From Hypsibius dujardini (Eukaryota; Tardigrada; Eutardigrada; Parachela; Hypsibiidae), in assembly GCA_001579985.1 (NCBI GenBank), contig LRSR01008967.1, forward strand, positions 1 to 64,000: 64,000 nt of DNA, read 5' to 3'. How positions within the stretch are numbered: position 1 is the first letter of the stretch; each line of letters begins with the position of its first letter. The notes under the pieces are model-generated. The model saw only the letters and a list, made by a program, of their open reading frames with translations. It did no database searches and was not told the DNA's origin. Positions 11,790 through 25,669 of this stretch are shown one piece after another. A program made the translations under genes and the position numbers.

Positions 11790-13171
11790 TCAGAAATCCA
11801 TGAAACGCATGTAGCTATTAGTACATCCAGGAACGGCAACGGTTTCATTAGGCGGGCCTGCAGCTGTAGGAATGAAAGTGGATTGGTTACTACTAGTAAT
11901 ACTGCATTTCGCGTGGTAGCTAACTGATGACACTGACTTACCGCTTTCTCCTTCAGCTCCAACATCCGGTGGTTCAGCAGAAGGGCGATCAACTACAGTG
12001 CAAATAATTTCAAAACCAGAGCACTCTACTACCGAATGGAAAGCCATTGTTAAAATAGCTCGTTCATTGCCATTGTCCGCCGTATCAGCTTCTTCGCTTC
12101 TTCGCTTCTGCACCTTCCGCAAATTTAAATTGCTTCAAATCTCGCTCTGACTCCTCTTGCGCTAGGTCAGGTGGCTCAGCGGACGGGGCCATCTCCACAT
12201 CATCCGCATCCTTTACAACTGCAACAAATAAGCCTGGTTGTCAATAATGTACAGGGACAGGGCAGCCTCCACTTTCTTACCTTCTGACGGACTTTCAGTT
12301 GGTGCAACTACGGGATCGAAATCAATGAGCTCGTCAGCGGTGTATCGCGGCAAGACGAGACGTACTCCCCTGAGAAGATCCGCTATTCGATTGGGAAAGT
12401 ATTGAACTTTGTCAGTGTAGTAATCGATGAGGAGAAGCTGATACGGCGAATGGCTCTTGAGCAAGTTATCTTCCACCACATATCCTCGCGCCTCCATCAT
12501 CAGACTGTACCTGAAAGACAAAAGAAAAATTCCAGTGCTAGTACTTGATCATAATCCATCAATATAGCAATAATTCTTCGGCTTGAATCAATGAACCAGA
12601 AACCAGAACCAATGAAAGAGCAAAGTGTTGATACGAGCATACATTAATGAATAAGTCAATCCAGCGGGCGAAGAAATGGTATTAAACTCTCTTACCATTC
12701 AACGAACCAAATGACCCGATTGCCATAGACGTCGAGCACTCTCCCTACAAGATTACGGATCTCCGGCCTATCACTGCGCCTGTAAAGATGCTTCTCGATA
12801 TAACGGTAGAAGGCCAATTCCCGCACTTCATCTTCGGAAGCAAGGCGATCAGACTCCGAGGGAAACGCCACCGGCGAGGAAGAATAAGTCAAAGGCGACC
12901 GCGATCGCACGGGAGACAAACGTATAGGCATAAGGACAGGTGTAGCCGATTTCGGCGAGATTTGCTCAGCATCCGTCGCCAGAGGTTGAGGCTGAAGTGT
13001 GCGGATGACGCTGGGAGAAGAGGAAAAGGAAGAAGGTTGATGTTTCACGTCGACCGTCCAAACATCGTTTTTCTCTTTCCGGTTAAAGTGGCGTAGAAAG
13101 CGGATCGAAACGCCATTCCTCAGATGTTCCCGGCCGGATCCCGATTTAACGGCAGGCATCTTGCAAAGCAA
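11790..13171 (-). CDS. Unidentified protein with a duplicated exon motif
   Basis: Five exons in consistent phase: 13171-12696, 12510-12281, 12218-12114, 11992-11942, 11863-11790, predicting 311 residues. I do not recognise the family. The first exon has a Ser/Pro-rich middle (SPVRSRSPLTYSSSP) and an Arg-rich segment (FYRYIEKHLYRRSDRPEI). The second encodes a folded-looking stretch (YQLLLIDYYTDKVQYFPNRI, LVLPRY). Exons 3 and 4 each carry a PSAEPPD motif (PSAEPPDLAQEE and PSAEPPDVGAEG), suggesting an exon duplication. No signal peptide or membrane helix is evident. The Met at 13171 was used; MPAV at 13159 is an equally good start. If exon 3 is not spliced at 12114, the frame ends soon after in KKRRS. 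It is divergent from PACS across 254 bp. Confidence 0.6.
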
Positions 13172-13425
13172 ACAATAAATAATTTAATCACTCAGCTTGA
13201 AATAAGACAAGAAAAAAACGTAAAAGCTGCGAGATTGCAATGCCTGCTTGCGCCGATTGATTGATTAAAAGAATGAACAAGTTTTCAGCGAAGCGGAACG
13301 GCATTTAATACTATCCATCCGTTCCGCAAATAAACAAGTATTTAAGTCCCACCCCTTTCCTGTGCGTCATAAACAAAAACCAAAACGTCCTAATTCTGAC
13401 TATTGGCTTACTCGAACTGTCTGCC
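13172..13425. promoter_or_regulatory. Probable bidirectional promoter
   Basis: Only 254 bp separate the start of the unidentified minus-strand gene from the PACS start codon, so both promoters and 5' UTRs must share this space unless upstream non-coding exons exist. No clear TATA box was found. Confidence 0.45.
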
Positions 13426-16400
13426 ATGGCAGAACGCAGTTTCAAAGCGCATGTGATGGGAAGTGGGGGTGGTGTTAGTGGCGGTGGAGGAGCATTCGGA
13501 GCATCGGGAGCGGGAGCAGGAGGAGGGTCTAGCTCTGCTTCTGGAAAGGTTTCAATGAAGTTGTTTGCAATCGGAGATGTTGGTCGCATGCCTTCCTTCT
13601 GCACTAGTCGGATCTGCAGTGCGCGTTTAGTGCGACTGGTCGTCAACAGACGACTGGAAGAAGGTCTACGCTCTATCACTATTGCCATCAAAATGCAGGT
13701 AACTTATCCGCATTCACGGGATTGGATTATCAGTCAAGTCCATTACTTGACTATTTGTTCATGATGGATTAATTGATTGGGTTGAATTTTTGTATACTGT
13801 AAAGTTTTGCGCAAAGCCTCTCGGTTGATTGATCTATTGGGCTATTTGTTCGTTAACCGGTCATTTCATTTATTTATTCAGATGTTATGTATGAATTGAA
13901 ACTCATCTTACTTATTTCAGGGATCGAAGAGAACGTTGAGGTCAACGGAACTTGACTTGGGAATAAACGACACGCTGGACACAGAAATCGACTTGTCCCT
14001 CTCCTTACAGGTAGAGTACTAACTACTATACATACTCCTTCGTCCTTCCTGATGAACAAGCACGACTCTTATTTGGTATGTCCTTCCATCTTGTTTTAGT
14101 ACCCGCACTACCTCAAGCAGAGAACAAATCTACTTTACATCATGCTGCAGCGAAGAAAAAAGTACAAGAACCGACGAATACTCGGCTATAAAACATTGGC
14201 CGTTGGAACCGTCGACATGACTGAGGTACGAGTACTTTTTCCTTCCTACCTATTTTTCTCCTACACCGTACCGTACTTGTGGTTTTATAGGTTTTGCAAC
14301 GTTCGGTGGACCAGGAATTGGCAATGTACGCGAGTCCCAAGGAGAAGGACGCCGTCGTGGCTAAAGTAGATCACTAGTCACTTACACTTTACACTTTACC
14401 CTATCAGGCTATCACAGAAGAATAATGCTCTGTTACTCTTTGCTTAATAGATCTCCATTGTGGGACTCTCGACACAGCCTGTCAATTCGATCACAGGAAA
14501 AGAGTCCCTGGAGGATGGTGAGAGAGGCAACACCTCCGCTTTACTTGGGTATCCTAAAATACTCCCGGCACGGTATTCTATTAGATAATACGTCGGACGA
14601 GGATGAATTCACGTCGGAGGGGATGTCGGACAGTGAAGGTGATGTGGTTGTGGACGAAGCGCTTGGTCACGGGGAGTCCAGCGGCAAATCTCGACGAAAG
14701 CTTCAAGCCGGTCGCGTACGTTCTTTATTTATGTTCTTTAAAACGGGCAGGCCGTCAGTTTTGAACTTATGTTTCCTTTGTCTGCTTGTTGCAGCACCAA
14801 GCTAATTTTAAGCAAAAATTCATTTCCCTTTTGCGCAAGTTCAAGCAATCCGACGTACGTACTTACACCATGAAGTTAGATTTTGTCGTAATCTTTTCAT
14901 CCTCTTTTTCTCCTTGCAGGGGTTTGATGCCGACGTTCCCGAGCTTGAAGAACACGACAAGGCTGCACTAGATGACGAGCTTTTGGACGAACTGGATTTT
15001 GACAGTGACAGCGGACCAGATCCAGAGTTTATGGATACAATCAGCGTTCAGTCTACTCCTCGGCCGCATCTCAGGTGCAGTGAACACTACACATGTCTTG
15101 GAAGTAGTTCTCGTGTTTATTCTATTTTCTTCCTCAGTCCGTATTTTAAGCCAGGAAGGTCTTTGTCAACCCTTCTGGTACCATCAAAGGGGCTTGATAG
15201 GGTAGGCCTTTTTTCACAATCTGCTAAATTAAAACTGACTTCATCAGTTATTTTTTAGGCAGCCGAAAGAAGCGATGATGGATCCAGAAATAATTCCGAC
15301 AGCCACCCGGTATGTTGGTCAAACATTTTCGCGGGAAAATGACCTTAATCTAATGGGCAACAGCAACAACGGTATCCATTTTCAAATTAGGATACGTTAA
15401 CGGATGAAGATGGATCAGCCATCAAAAGTGACGACCAAAAGGAAGAAGTCAAACGGAAGCGTATGCTTGTGCTTCGGGAAAAGTCTTCCTTTTTGCGGGA
15501 CAAGGAGGTTAGGGAAAAATTAGAGCGCAAGTTGGAGAAGGAAGTTGTACCACCACCTCTGAGGGAATTTCTCAAGCCGGAAGGCAGAAAATTCAGCCAG
15601 TCCATTCCCGTGGAATCATCTGTAGGTGGTAAACTGCCTTTCTTAAACGACTGATTGACTATCAGAACAGTTGTTTTGCTTTTCCCTCGATAGCCAAAAA
15701 AGGCCATTTTGGACCAATTACATCACATATTTCCCTCCCCGGAAGAAGATCTACCCAATTCTATTGTTCTAATCAACGGCAATCACGCGTTGGGCCAGGT
15801 ACTGTCAGATCCAGCTTTAAGTGCTTATTGATTGTATTAGTATGTTTGCATGATTGCCATGTGCAGGCTATGCAAGAACATCTTGAGACAATAATGAATC
15901 CTGTCATCTGTACGGCTTCCACTGGAGATATCAAAGCCTGTTTCACGCAACTGGCCACTCGATTTCACAAACTGTATGGTTTGCTTTTTGATGAGGGACG
16001 TTTAGGGCGGAACAGTTATTTTACTATTTCAGCCATTTCGGAAAGGTGCACAGTTCGGTGAAGGTGGTTGTCTGTGGTGGGGATGAATTCATGAACGCTG
16101 TCCTCCGCGGCTTTATCGAGATGGATCCGCCCGATCTGCACTCTTGTCTCCGTTTCGTTTTCATTCCACTGGGTATTAGGAAAGAAAAGAAGACATTCTG
16201 AACTGCTAACTTCTATGGGCTCGATTATAGGAGAAAGTACACTATCGCGGTACATTGGTCAGGCGGATGCGATAGCGGGAGACCTCTTCGACCGCGACAG
16301 TTGGTTCTCTGCACTGGAGCAACCGGATCCAGATTCGGTTGATTGGGATATTATTCTCAATAAAATTCGTCTGTACTATGAGGCAGCTTCAGCTCCGTTT

Positions 16401-17602
16401 AGTCTGCCAATCGCTCAAGCCATGATCAACGTTAAAAGTCACGGGTAACTAATTGGATAGTTTTCCTTAAAATAATAAGGGTTTAACCGTGTATCATTTA
16501 GGGGACCGGAAGCTGAATCTTCTCAGATGTTTATTCCATTTCTCAGTGTAGGTCAAACAGCCAACGCATTTGTTTTAGCTGTATTTGATGTAGACCTGAT
16601 TGTCTTTTACAGGACGTCCGAATAAACGCGCCACAGCTGGATTTGTCCACTTCTGGTCCAATGGCAAATGGTGAGAAAAATAACAGAACCACCCTTTCTT
16701 CCCGTGCACCTGACTGATCAGTAGTAGTAGCAGAAGGAGAGGATCTTCTTCCCCATTCACTACAAAGTGGTGCATCATCTGCATCTTTCATCAATATCGC
16801 CAGCGCTGGTGGATCGACTAGTGATATGCAGAAGCAACAAGATTTTTCCCCGCCGCATTCGCCGAGCGTGGCCCAGCCACAGACCCTCCCGTAAGTGTCT
16901 CTTGGCTCATGTTCATTATTATGCTCCGTTGTGACTTTTGATGAGAAGAGACAGATGGGAGTGAATTTGTTTTGCAGTTATTATTCCGCTATTACACCCC
17001 TTCCACAACTGGTTTTAGCCACCGATGCCATGGAGCTACAACTTGATTTCTGGACCTTGGGCAGCTCCAGCGAGGACAGGGAAAAGGATCGCGAACGAAA
17101 AAAGTCAGACATTTCCAGGCCGAAAGATCTCCCCAGCAGCAAGACCTCTATCAAGGCCGCATTTCGATCGATTCACGTGGTACGACCAGTCCATGGCAGC
17201 AGCATATTCAGTCTTACTTATTCGACAAAGGAAAAGAAAATTCAGAGTAAGGAAGCAATAAGTACTACTATGAAACTATTTACTAATTAGTTAGTTACTA
17301 TCATTTCCCTTGTCAGTAATGCGAGCACTCGGCAAAAAAGCCAAGGATTTGGAAGTGAGGACTGTCGGAGTGGATGGGATCAGTCGGCTCATTTGCCGAA
17401 TCTGCAAGGTTCATGGCTGCGGCATGAAGGGTACATGGGTGACGTTATTTGAATTAAATTTTTATTCGGTTATTAGGGTTTATTTTGTGTTGCAGTGGCC
17501 ATCGACGGCTGTGATTGGCAGAATATCAACTTTTTCCAACTTTCACCGCAGTGGCATTCCAATATCAAAGCACTCCCCCTGCTGATCTGCGAAAGTATTT
17601 AA
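13426..17602 (+). CDS. PACS: Phosphofurin acidic cluster sorting protein (PACS)
   Basis: PACS proteins are cytosolic sorting adaptors that bind acidic-cluster cargo such as furin and direct traffic among the trans-Golgi network, endosomes and ER-mitochondria contacts. Twenty-one exons: 13426-13698, 13921-14010, 14100-14225, 14291-14365, 14451-14517, 14585-14715, 14795-14854, 14920-15074, 15138-15201, 15259-15309, 15391-15621, 15694-15798, 15867-15973, 16033-16172, 16231-16444, 16502-16547, 16613-16670, 16731-16890, 16978-17246, 17317-17430, 17496-17602. They give 880 residues, against about 890-960 in vertebrates. Recognisable blocks: Gly-rich N-terminus; furin-binding region with [20 protein letters not shown]; acidic EDEFTSEG segment; [34 protein letters not shown]; and the C-terminal GISRLIC and [11 protein letters not shown]. 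Exon 18 starts at a repeated AG (16731 or 16734), so a one-codon splice variant is possible. A single, apparently intact gene. Confidence 0.93.
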
Positions 17603-18806
17603 AATCTCACCTCTTAGCTACTTCTTTTGATGGTGAGATAATCTTTTAGGTTAGATATACGGTATTTCCTCGTTAGATAGCGACAATGCACGGGTCACGT
17701 GACGTAATGGTTGCCCGCTGTACATGTAAAGTTTGTGTGAACGACTGCATGGCATGCGAGGTACATGCAGGGCATGCTAACGAGTAGGAGAGGGACCAAT
17801 TTAACGTCACACAGATCGTATGCTGTCGCTATGTATCGAACAAAATACAGTATATTGTAGCAGCTCATCTCCCTGCTGGACTGTTGTAAATATTTGTGGT
17901 TGGTTGAGTGAATATTTGTAATTTTATCCGCACATTCTCTTTTAAGTGCTTTGCGTGTTCAATTATAGTTTTTACTTAATCTTCAGGTGGAGTCTACAGA
18001 GAGCGCTGCTAGTTGTGTTAGCATATGGAACAAAATTCGCCTCCCCGCTTCTCTCTCTGTAGTGCATATGTCTGCTTGGCTTAGATGGCTGATCAAATAT
18101 TTTAAACTTTAATTTGGCGGATATAAAAGTGCTATTAATAGAAGAAAATGGTTAGTCGAGGGGGGACAGAGAGTGGGTAAAAACCTCATAGTCCCGTGGA
18201 TGGAGAAAGGCCACCAAGACCAACCTATATGTTTTAGCGTAGCACGAAAGGGAAGAATAGAGAGAAAAGAGAATATTACTACGGACTGTTCGGACTGTCA
18301 AAACATACACCACACCATCAGATTATATAGTACAGAAGACAAAGACGATAGAGATAGGTTGATAGAATAACAAAGAAAGTAGCTAATGGAAGATGACAAT
18401 TAAGATATAATGGACCACTAATGATAATGATAATAGTCACTCAATGATATAACTAGTCGCGACATTCCCTCCTACTTAAGAAACATAATAAGAATATCTG
18501 AAACTACCAGAGTGGGGATAAGGTCCGAAAACTGAAGGATGAAGTCGCAAATATAGCGGAAGCGGGATTCAGAGGCTGATCAGGACGATACTCATGACAG
18601 CGAAAACTGCGAGCGTTGATAGACGGTAGCAAGAGAAATGGCGGATTCAACAGGCATGCCATTGTCATCCACGATGAAGGAGTCGGGACCCGATGAAAAG
18701 GGATTGTCATCAATAGGGAAACGACTCTAGCGTCCATCAGCACGTTTTCTTCTCCCGGTCGATAAAAGATTTGAAAAACAAAGTGCTATTCAGTAAACCC
18801 ACTTAG
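17603..18806. other. Intergenic, PACS 3' flank
   Basis: Holds the PACS 3' UTR and then about 1 kb of AT-rich sequence with no recognisable coding content. The start of the repeat-rich block is not sharply defined. Confidence 0.4.
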
Positions 18807-19094
18807 CTAAGCGACCCACTGGATTTTCGGTTTTAAATATTGGATCAATTGCAGAATGATCCGTAACAATTTTAAATAAAACGTTTGAAAAGGAGATTTT
18901 AAAATTACAAAATCGTTTAAACAGGGCAGAACGAAATTAAGTTTTAAGTCTTTAAAAATAGAATCGATTATTCTGGTAAAAGTGGCAGCGGCGTTACAAA
19001 GACCAAATGGGATGCGCTTGAAACAACAAATTCCTTCCCACCGAATAAAAGCTATGGCAGCACCGCAGACACCAGTACAGGAAAAGCCAAACAA
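18807..19094 (-). mobile_element. Ty3/gypsy-like reverse transcriptase fragment (fossil)
   Basis: On the minus strand about 95 residues resemble the palm region of LTR-retrotransposon reverse transcriptase; the clearest match is the block FKRIPFGLCNAAATF. The element is broken and only this fragment is certain. Neighbouring open stretches on both sides (about 18.5-19.8 kb) may be further remnants. No LTR pair was found. Its degraded state suggests an old insertion. Confidence 0.7.
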
Positions 19095-20888
19095 TATCTA
19101 ATTTGCATGTTCCTTCAATGTGAAGATGTTAGGAGCCGTACCTTCATCGTCTCTAATGTCTTACTCCGCCAGGTTTTTCGGTGATGCGGTCATCTCGTTC
19201 CGTTCTGTCATCGTCAATTCCTGCCGTTTTCGGTAGGCAATGTCTATCTCGATGTCGGTCACTGACGGTTGTGGAAATTCCGGTGAGTGAAAACGTGGGT
19301 GTACATCATCCAGAGAAAGGCCGAATCCGTTGAGTTTGCGATACGATTGGGGTCAGCAATCAGATGGGTTCATCATTTCATCATCATGAGCCATCATTTG
19401 GTGGCGTTAAGGCTCTCTGCCGGACTCTTCACGCTCGGGTGGCTCTGCCCTGGCCTATCATTGCTCTTCGCCGAGTCTGCCACTCCCGATTTCTGGCTTA
19501 CGTGGGACCTCCTTTATCTCTACTTCTGAAATTGCTGGACTTTCTGTCGCATGGTTTATTTCAGGCCTGCCCTCCACCAAATGGTCGACTCCCAATCTGT
19601 TCTGCGTTGACAGAATCGACCTTCCAGCATCCTGTAGGAGTCCGCGTAGCTCAAATAAATGTCGCGCTCTTCCTGCTCTGTGTTGGTGATTCCACCTTCG
19701 AAAGTGGAAAGTCCACCAAACCAAAAATATCACATCGATGGTCGCGTCATGGTGCTGTAGTTGTTCTCGTTGATTCCAAAGTCAATAACGAAGATTGACA
19801 GATCTGCCATGTCCTGTTATCCTTGCACCAAATTGACATGCTGTCGGGCCTGTGGTCCTCCCACCGTTTGTTGAGTGCACTGTGTTATAAAATGCGGTCT
19901 TTCATGACTCGTCTTACCAGTACTTTTTGTATATACTTCAAAAAGTTTGGTGAGCGAAAATTTTTTAACATGAGATCTTTCAGCTAGGCTTAAGTTCTTG
20001 GAATGACGGTTCGTACATACCAGTACTCTGCCCGACTTCCTTCCTTTAGAGAGAGGGGCAGCATTGCGAGCAGAACCTCATCTGTCCATATCTGGGCATG
20101 TCCTGCCATTTCGTAGCGATGGAGAAACATTTCAATTTTGTCGGTATCCTTGTTCTGATGATTTTTATGATTTACAACCCCAAATGATCAGTTGCAGCGA
20201 ATTAATCCGATTAATTGTATTATTGAACGAACGTAATACGATTGTCGTGACAATGCTACAGCACCTACATTGCTTAACGTTTGACTTGATTAATTTGTTG
20301 CGCCGACAGCTGATTGCATCGTTGGTTTAAACAATTTACAGGTGGTTTTTTTAAACCGGAGCAGCCGGAATCGCAGTTGCGTTGATGATTGCTTGGTACA
20401 GAAGGCATCACTGTTTCAACATTTTTTAGACTGAGAATTTGGTGTTTGTTCAGAGACGAGAAGCATTCCCGAAAATGGCCTAAATTGCGAGCATATTTGG
20501 GGGTACATTAGTCATGGGTGAATGCTTCGTAGATGTGAAGATGTTCAAGCTGAGTTTACCTCCACCGATGGTTGTATCGATAATAAGCTAGAGAGGCCTC
20601 CGGCATTGGTTCCCCTTGACATAGCATTTCCGGTTTCGGCTCCGGTTGCGTTGAGGAAACAAGACATTCCGCCGGCTCTCCTCAATAAAACTGCTGCTTC
20701 ATCCCGACGCGTGTTACTTCCCACACCTCAACTCGCACCTTTTCCACAGGTGGAAGCTCCCAAAGCGCTTTCATCCAAGATCTTTCACAAGCAAAAACCG
20801 AGCGCGAAGCCGGTTAACTTTGAAAAGTTACGAAAGAATCATGCGAAACATTCCTGACAATCAGTAGGTAGCATAGAGCTGTACTAAG
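19095..20888. other. Repeat-rich intergenic stretch
   Basis: No confident gene. It probably includes more degraded retroelement sequence next to the fragment at 18807-19094. A plus-strand open frame at 20522-20857 (about 110 residues, Pro/Ala-rich, stop at 20857) has coding-like composition but no family I recognise and no evident splice partners. Confidence 0.35.
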
Positions 20889-21689
20889 TAGGGATGGCAT
20901 CAAATGTCAAATGTCAAATTCAAATCAAATCAAATCAAATCAAATAGAGGTTCGTTTTGATTTGAAATTCATTTGATTTGATTTTGAAATTCATTTGATT
21001 TTCATTTGATTTTGATTTGATTTTCAGCATTTTTCGACCAATTTTTGGCTTAAAAACGGCTCAACCTCGATCTTTTTGCAAAATTTCAGTAATTTTCCAC
21101 ATTTCTTAATTCAGAATGTCCATAATAGTTCATGTTCTAAAGTTTACGTTTTAAACGTTCTTCATTCAGAATTTTCATAAAAACTCTCGAGCTATTCGGA
21201 GTCATTCCGTCCCCGCAACCCGATGAGCCTGATGACGCAATCTTTTCCATTTCTGACATTCCCTAAAATGTAACTGGGAATTCTGCCAAGCATTTATTAA
21301 CCTAACTTAATACTTATAAGTATGAATGATGATAAGATTGCATCATGAAAAAAACATTTGCACTTGTGTAGTGCAGGTTTTTCGTAGTCTTTACCTAGAA
21401 AATAAATAATAAAAAAGGTAAATTTTCCACCTAAATTCAAACTAATAATTTTTATAAGTAAAACTGAACCCTATTCTGAATAATTGTTCTCCTCGAATAT
21501 ATACTAATCGCGTTAAAATTATTGCAAAAAACATGCCAGAAAGTACTAGTATGAAGTCAACGAAATTTTCAAAGTACCGTCAAATCAAAATCAAATCAAA
21601 ATCAAATGATTTCAAATTCAAATCAAATCAAGATCAAATCAAATCAAATCAAATCAAATCGGTCGTTTTCTCATTTGATGCCATCCCTA
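20889..21689. mobile_element. 801-bp inverted-repeat element with CAAAT arrays at both ends
   Basis: The left end TAGGGATGGCATCAAATG (20889) is mirrored at the right end by CATTTGATGCCATCCCTA (to 21689). Just inside each end is a tandem array of CAAAT/CAAAATC-type units, left-end copies also appearing inverted (TTTGATTTG) around 20955-21025. The interior is AT-rich and non-coding. Either the ends start at GGGATGGC with TA flanks, or they start at TAGGG with a degraded 8-bp duplication (GTACTAAG versus GTCCAAGT), as in hAT elements. I cannot decide between the two. Confidence 0.75.
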
Positions 21690-22349
21690 GTCCAAGTATT
21701 GGTGGTGAAATGAGAGTCGATCGTGCTTCTTGCCTTTATCTGCACGCCCTAGAAGGTTTACAACTATTTCACCCGATTCGAACACGGGATGGACGTTGAA
21801 GTCTTCTATGGCAAGGTCACTTCCGGTGTTGTGGGATTTGCGAGTGCCACGTCGGTGAAGCAGATGTTGCAGAAGAAATTTCGGATAGATAACTGCTGTC
21901 ACAGTCCGACTATATTACGTGAGTCATCCTGCATAGCAGTTTTATTTATTTGATCTCAGCAATATTGTTGAATTGACTTGGTATTGCACATTGTGTGTGC
22001 ATTGTATGTAGAAAGTTTGAACTGTATTGCAGTCCATGAACAAGGAGGACGGCCAAAGTCATGCAAGAGACACGTCACTATTAGTCGTTAGAGACGATTT
22101 GAGACCTTTTCCGATTCCGCTCAGGTTGCTTGCGATCGGCATTTGATGATCTTTCTCGGACGAGAGGTTAGAGGTCTGAGGAGGACTACGCTGCAAAGCA
22201 TGTCATGCTTTTTTGGCGTTTCTTTCTTGCTCGCGGTAATGAAAGTCTATCTGTTGGATGAGGTCTATGACTGCACGCTCTCCAACAGGTGGAATGCAAG
22301 CCCAATATAAAATCATAGTCATTATGTCAAACCCCAATATAAAATCATT

Positions 22350-22717
22350 ATGTCAGAGCCGTCGCTCCCGGGCTTCTCTTTCTACAACTCGATGGCTTCC
22401 CTTCCCAAGATCTCACCCTTGCCCAGTCAGACTTCACAGCAGAAGAAGAATGGGTCTGGGGATGGACAATCTCTTTACGTGGGAGCTGAGAAGAAAGGCA
22501 AGTGCGTCATCTGCAAGAAAAATCCTCAAAAAACTGCGTATTCCTGTGGTACAAGAGCATTGACTTTGGTTGTAATCATATGGCTTTTGATTTGAGGTGT
22601 GGACACCACGATACTTGCATGGATTGCGAAGCAGGACTTAAAATCTCCAACACGTGTCCTCAATGCCATGCATTTAAAACATTTGTTCCATGGCGCATCG
22701 AAACATCATCTGTATAA
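22350..22717 (+). pseudogene. RING-finger fragment, RGLG/copine-ligase type, interrupted
   Basis: From Met 22350 the plus strand reads a Ser/Pro-rich leader and then the first half of a RING (CVICKKNPQKTAYSC). After about 53 nt a different frame continues the RING (CGHHDTCMDCEAGL, then CPQC) and ends at 22717 with RIETSSV. Joined at the duplicated TGTGG on either side of the 53 nt (near 22545-22549 and 22598-22602), the two halves form a C3HC4 RING closest to those at the C-termini of copine-domain E3 ligases (RGLG). None of the possible boundaries gives a GT-AG intron. The copine domain is absent upstream. It is therefore most likely a decayed fragment, or a gene with a non-canonical intron. 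Confidence 0.5.
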
Positions 22718-24038
22718 ATCGCTTCATGGGAGAAACAAGTGAGAATTAATAGAGTGGAAAGGGCGTTTATTCTTGTAAGCACTGGTTAGTTAGTTGGGTT
22801 CCCTTGAGAGACGAAGCTAATCGTAAATTGATCTATATATGTAGAAGGTTCTCCTGCAAATTCAATTTTAAAAGGAATCCGTGTGTACCTTTTTTTCTCT
22901 TCCTCCATTCCGTTATGGATTCTTTGTCTGATTCCTTATCGCATTGTCCCTTAGTAAGAGATTGAAACTTCTTTGATAACTAGTGGGTAGAGAAGCCCGC
23001 CTGTTGCTCTAACTAAATAGCAAACATGATGTGAGCTTGAATTTTTATTTAATGGTTATCAGATGAGAGACTAGAAAAAGAAGAAAGCGACAAGAAAGAT
23101 TTGCGTTGAGAGATGGAGATCAGTCAAAGCCGTTCTTTTTGCCTACTCGTACATGTAATTAATTAAAAACAGCAAAAGAGAAAGAGAGTACAAGTTTATA
23201 AGTACAAGTACGCGCACCAAATAGACTAAGTTTATGCTTAAAAGTGCCGGCCGGGCGAAACGAAAAAGGAAACGCGAGCTTACAAACAGCTAACAATGTG
23301 GTAAGGTGAAAGAGAATCAACACAAACACCACCACCGCACGCACAACTCTCGGACCAACAACTTGCTTACTTAAGTGAAACAAAAAAAACAGACAAGACG
23401 CACACGGGACAGATCTTGCACACCGGAACGGCTTGAGTCGGTCCTTCACTGCGGCGGTGGCGCCCTCTGGCTCCTCAGGTCGTGAGCCAAGCTGATGAGA
23501 AGAGCTGCTGCCAAGTATGTCCAGTCCAGTCCGGAGATGAGCAAACGAGGAAAAGAATGATAACAACTTAATCGAAAAGAAGCGAGCTAATTAAATGGGT
23601 TTCAAAATAATTAATTAATTATCAAAACTGATAAAATAAAAATGGCACAAGTGAAAAAACACTTTGTTGTCTTCTGTCTTGCCTGGTTCGTTCCCTCTTT
23701 CACCGAACACGAACAAAAAAAACATTCGAGATAAGAACCGGGCGAACCGATAATGGATAACGACTAAAAGAAATAAGCTGTTTGGAACAAAGAAAAAAGA
23801 CTCATTCCTTCCTTTCCACTTGTGACCGCGAGACTAGAATAATTGTCCTGTCTTCAGATCTCCAATCAATCAGTCAATCAAGTAATTGAGAGGAACGAGC
23901 GAGAAATGCATCGTCGCGCGGTGGCGATCCCTCCATTCATCCATGAAGAGATAAGGAAGGTCCACGTCCACGCACGTCGAAAAGAGAGAGAGGGAGAGAA
24001 AAGAGAAACAAGAGACGAGTCCTTCTGCTTGTGGTCGG
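22718..24038. other. 3' flank of G-alpha-q
   Basis: About 1.3 kb, expected to contain the G-alpha-q 3' UTR. AT-rich with no recognisable gene; open frames here look like non-coding shadows. Confidence 0.4.

Positions 24039-25669
<1,631 letters not shown>

Noticed and set aside
13311-13691. Minus-strand Pro-rich open frame
   Set aside because: Shadow of the Gly-rich first exon of PACS.
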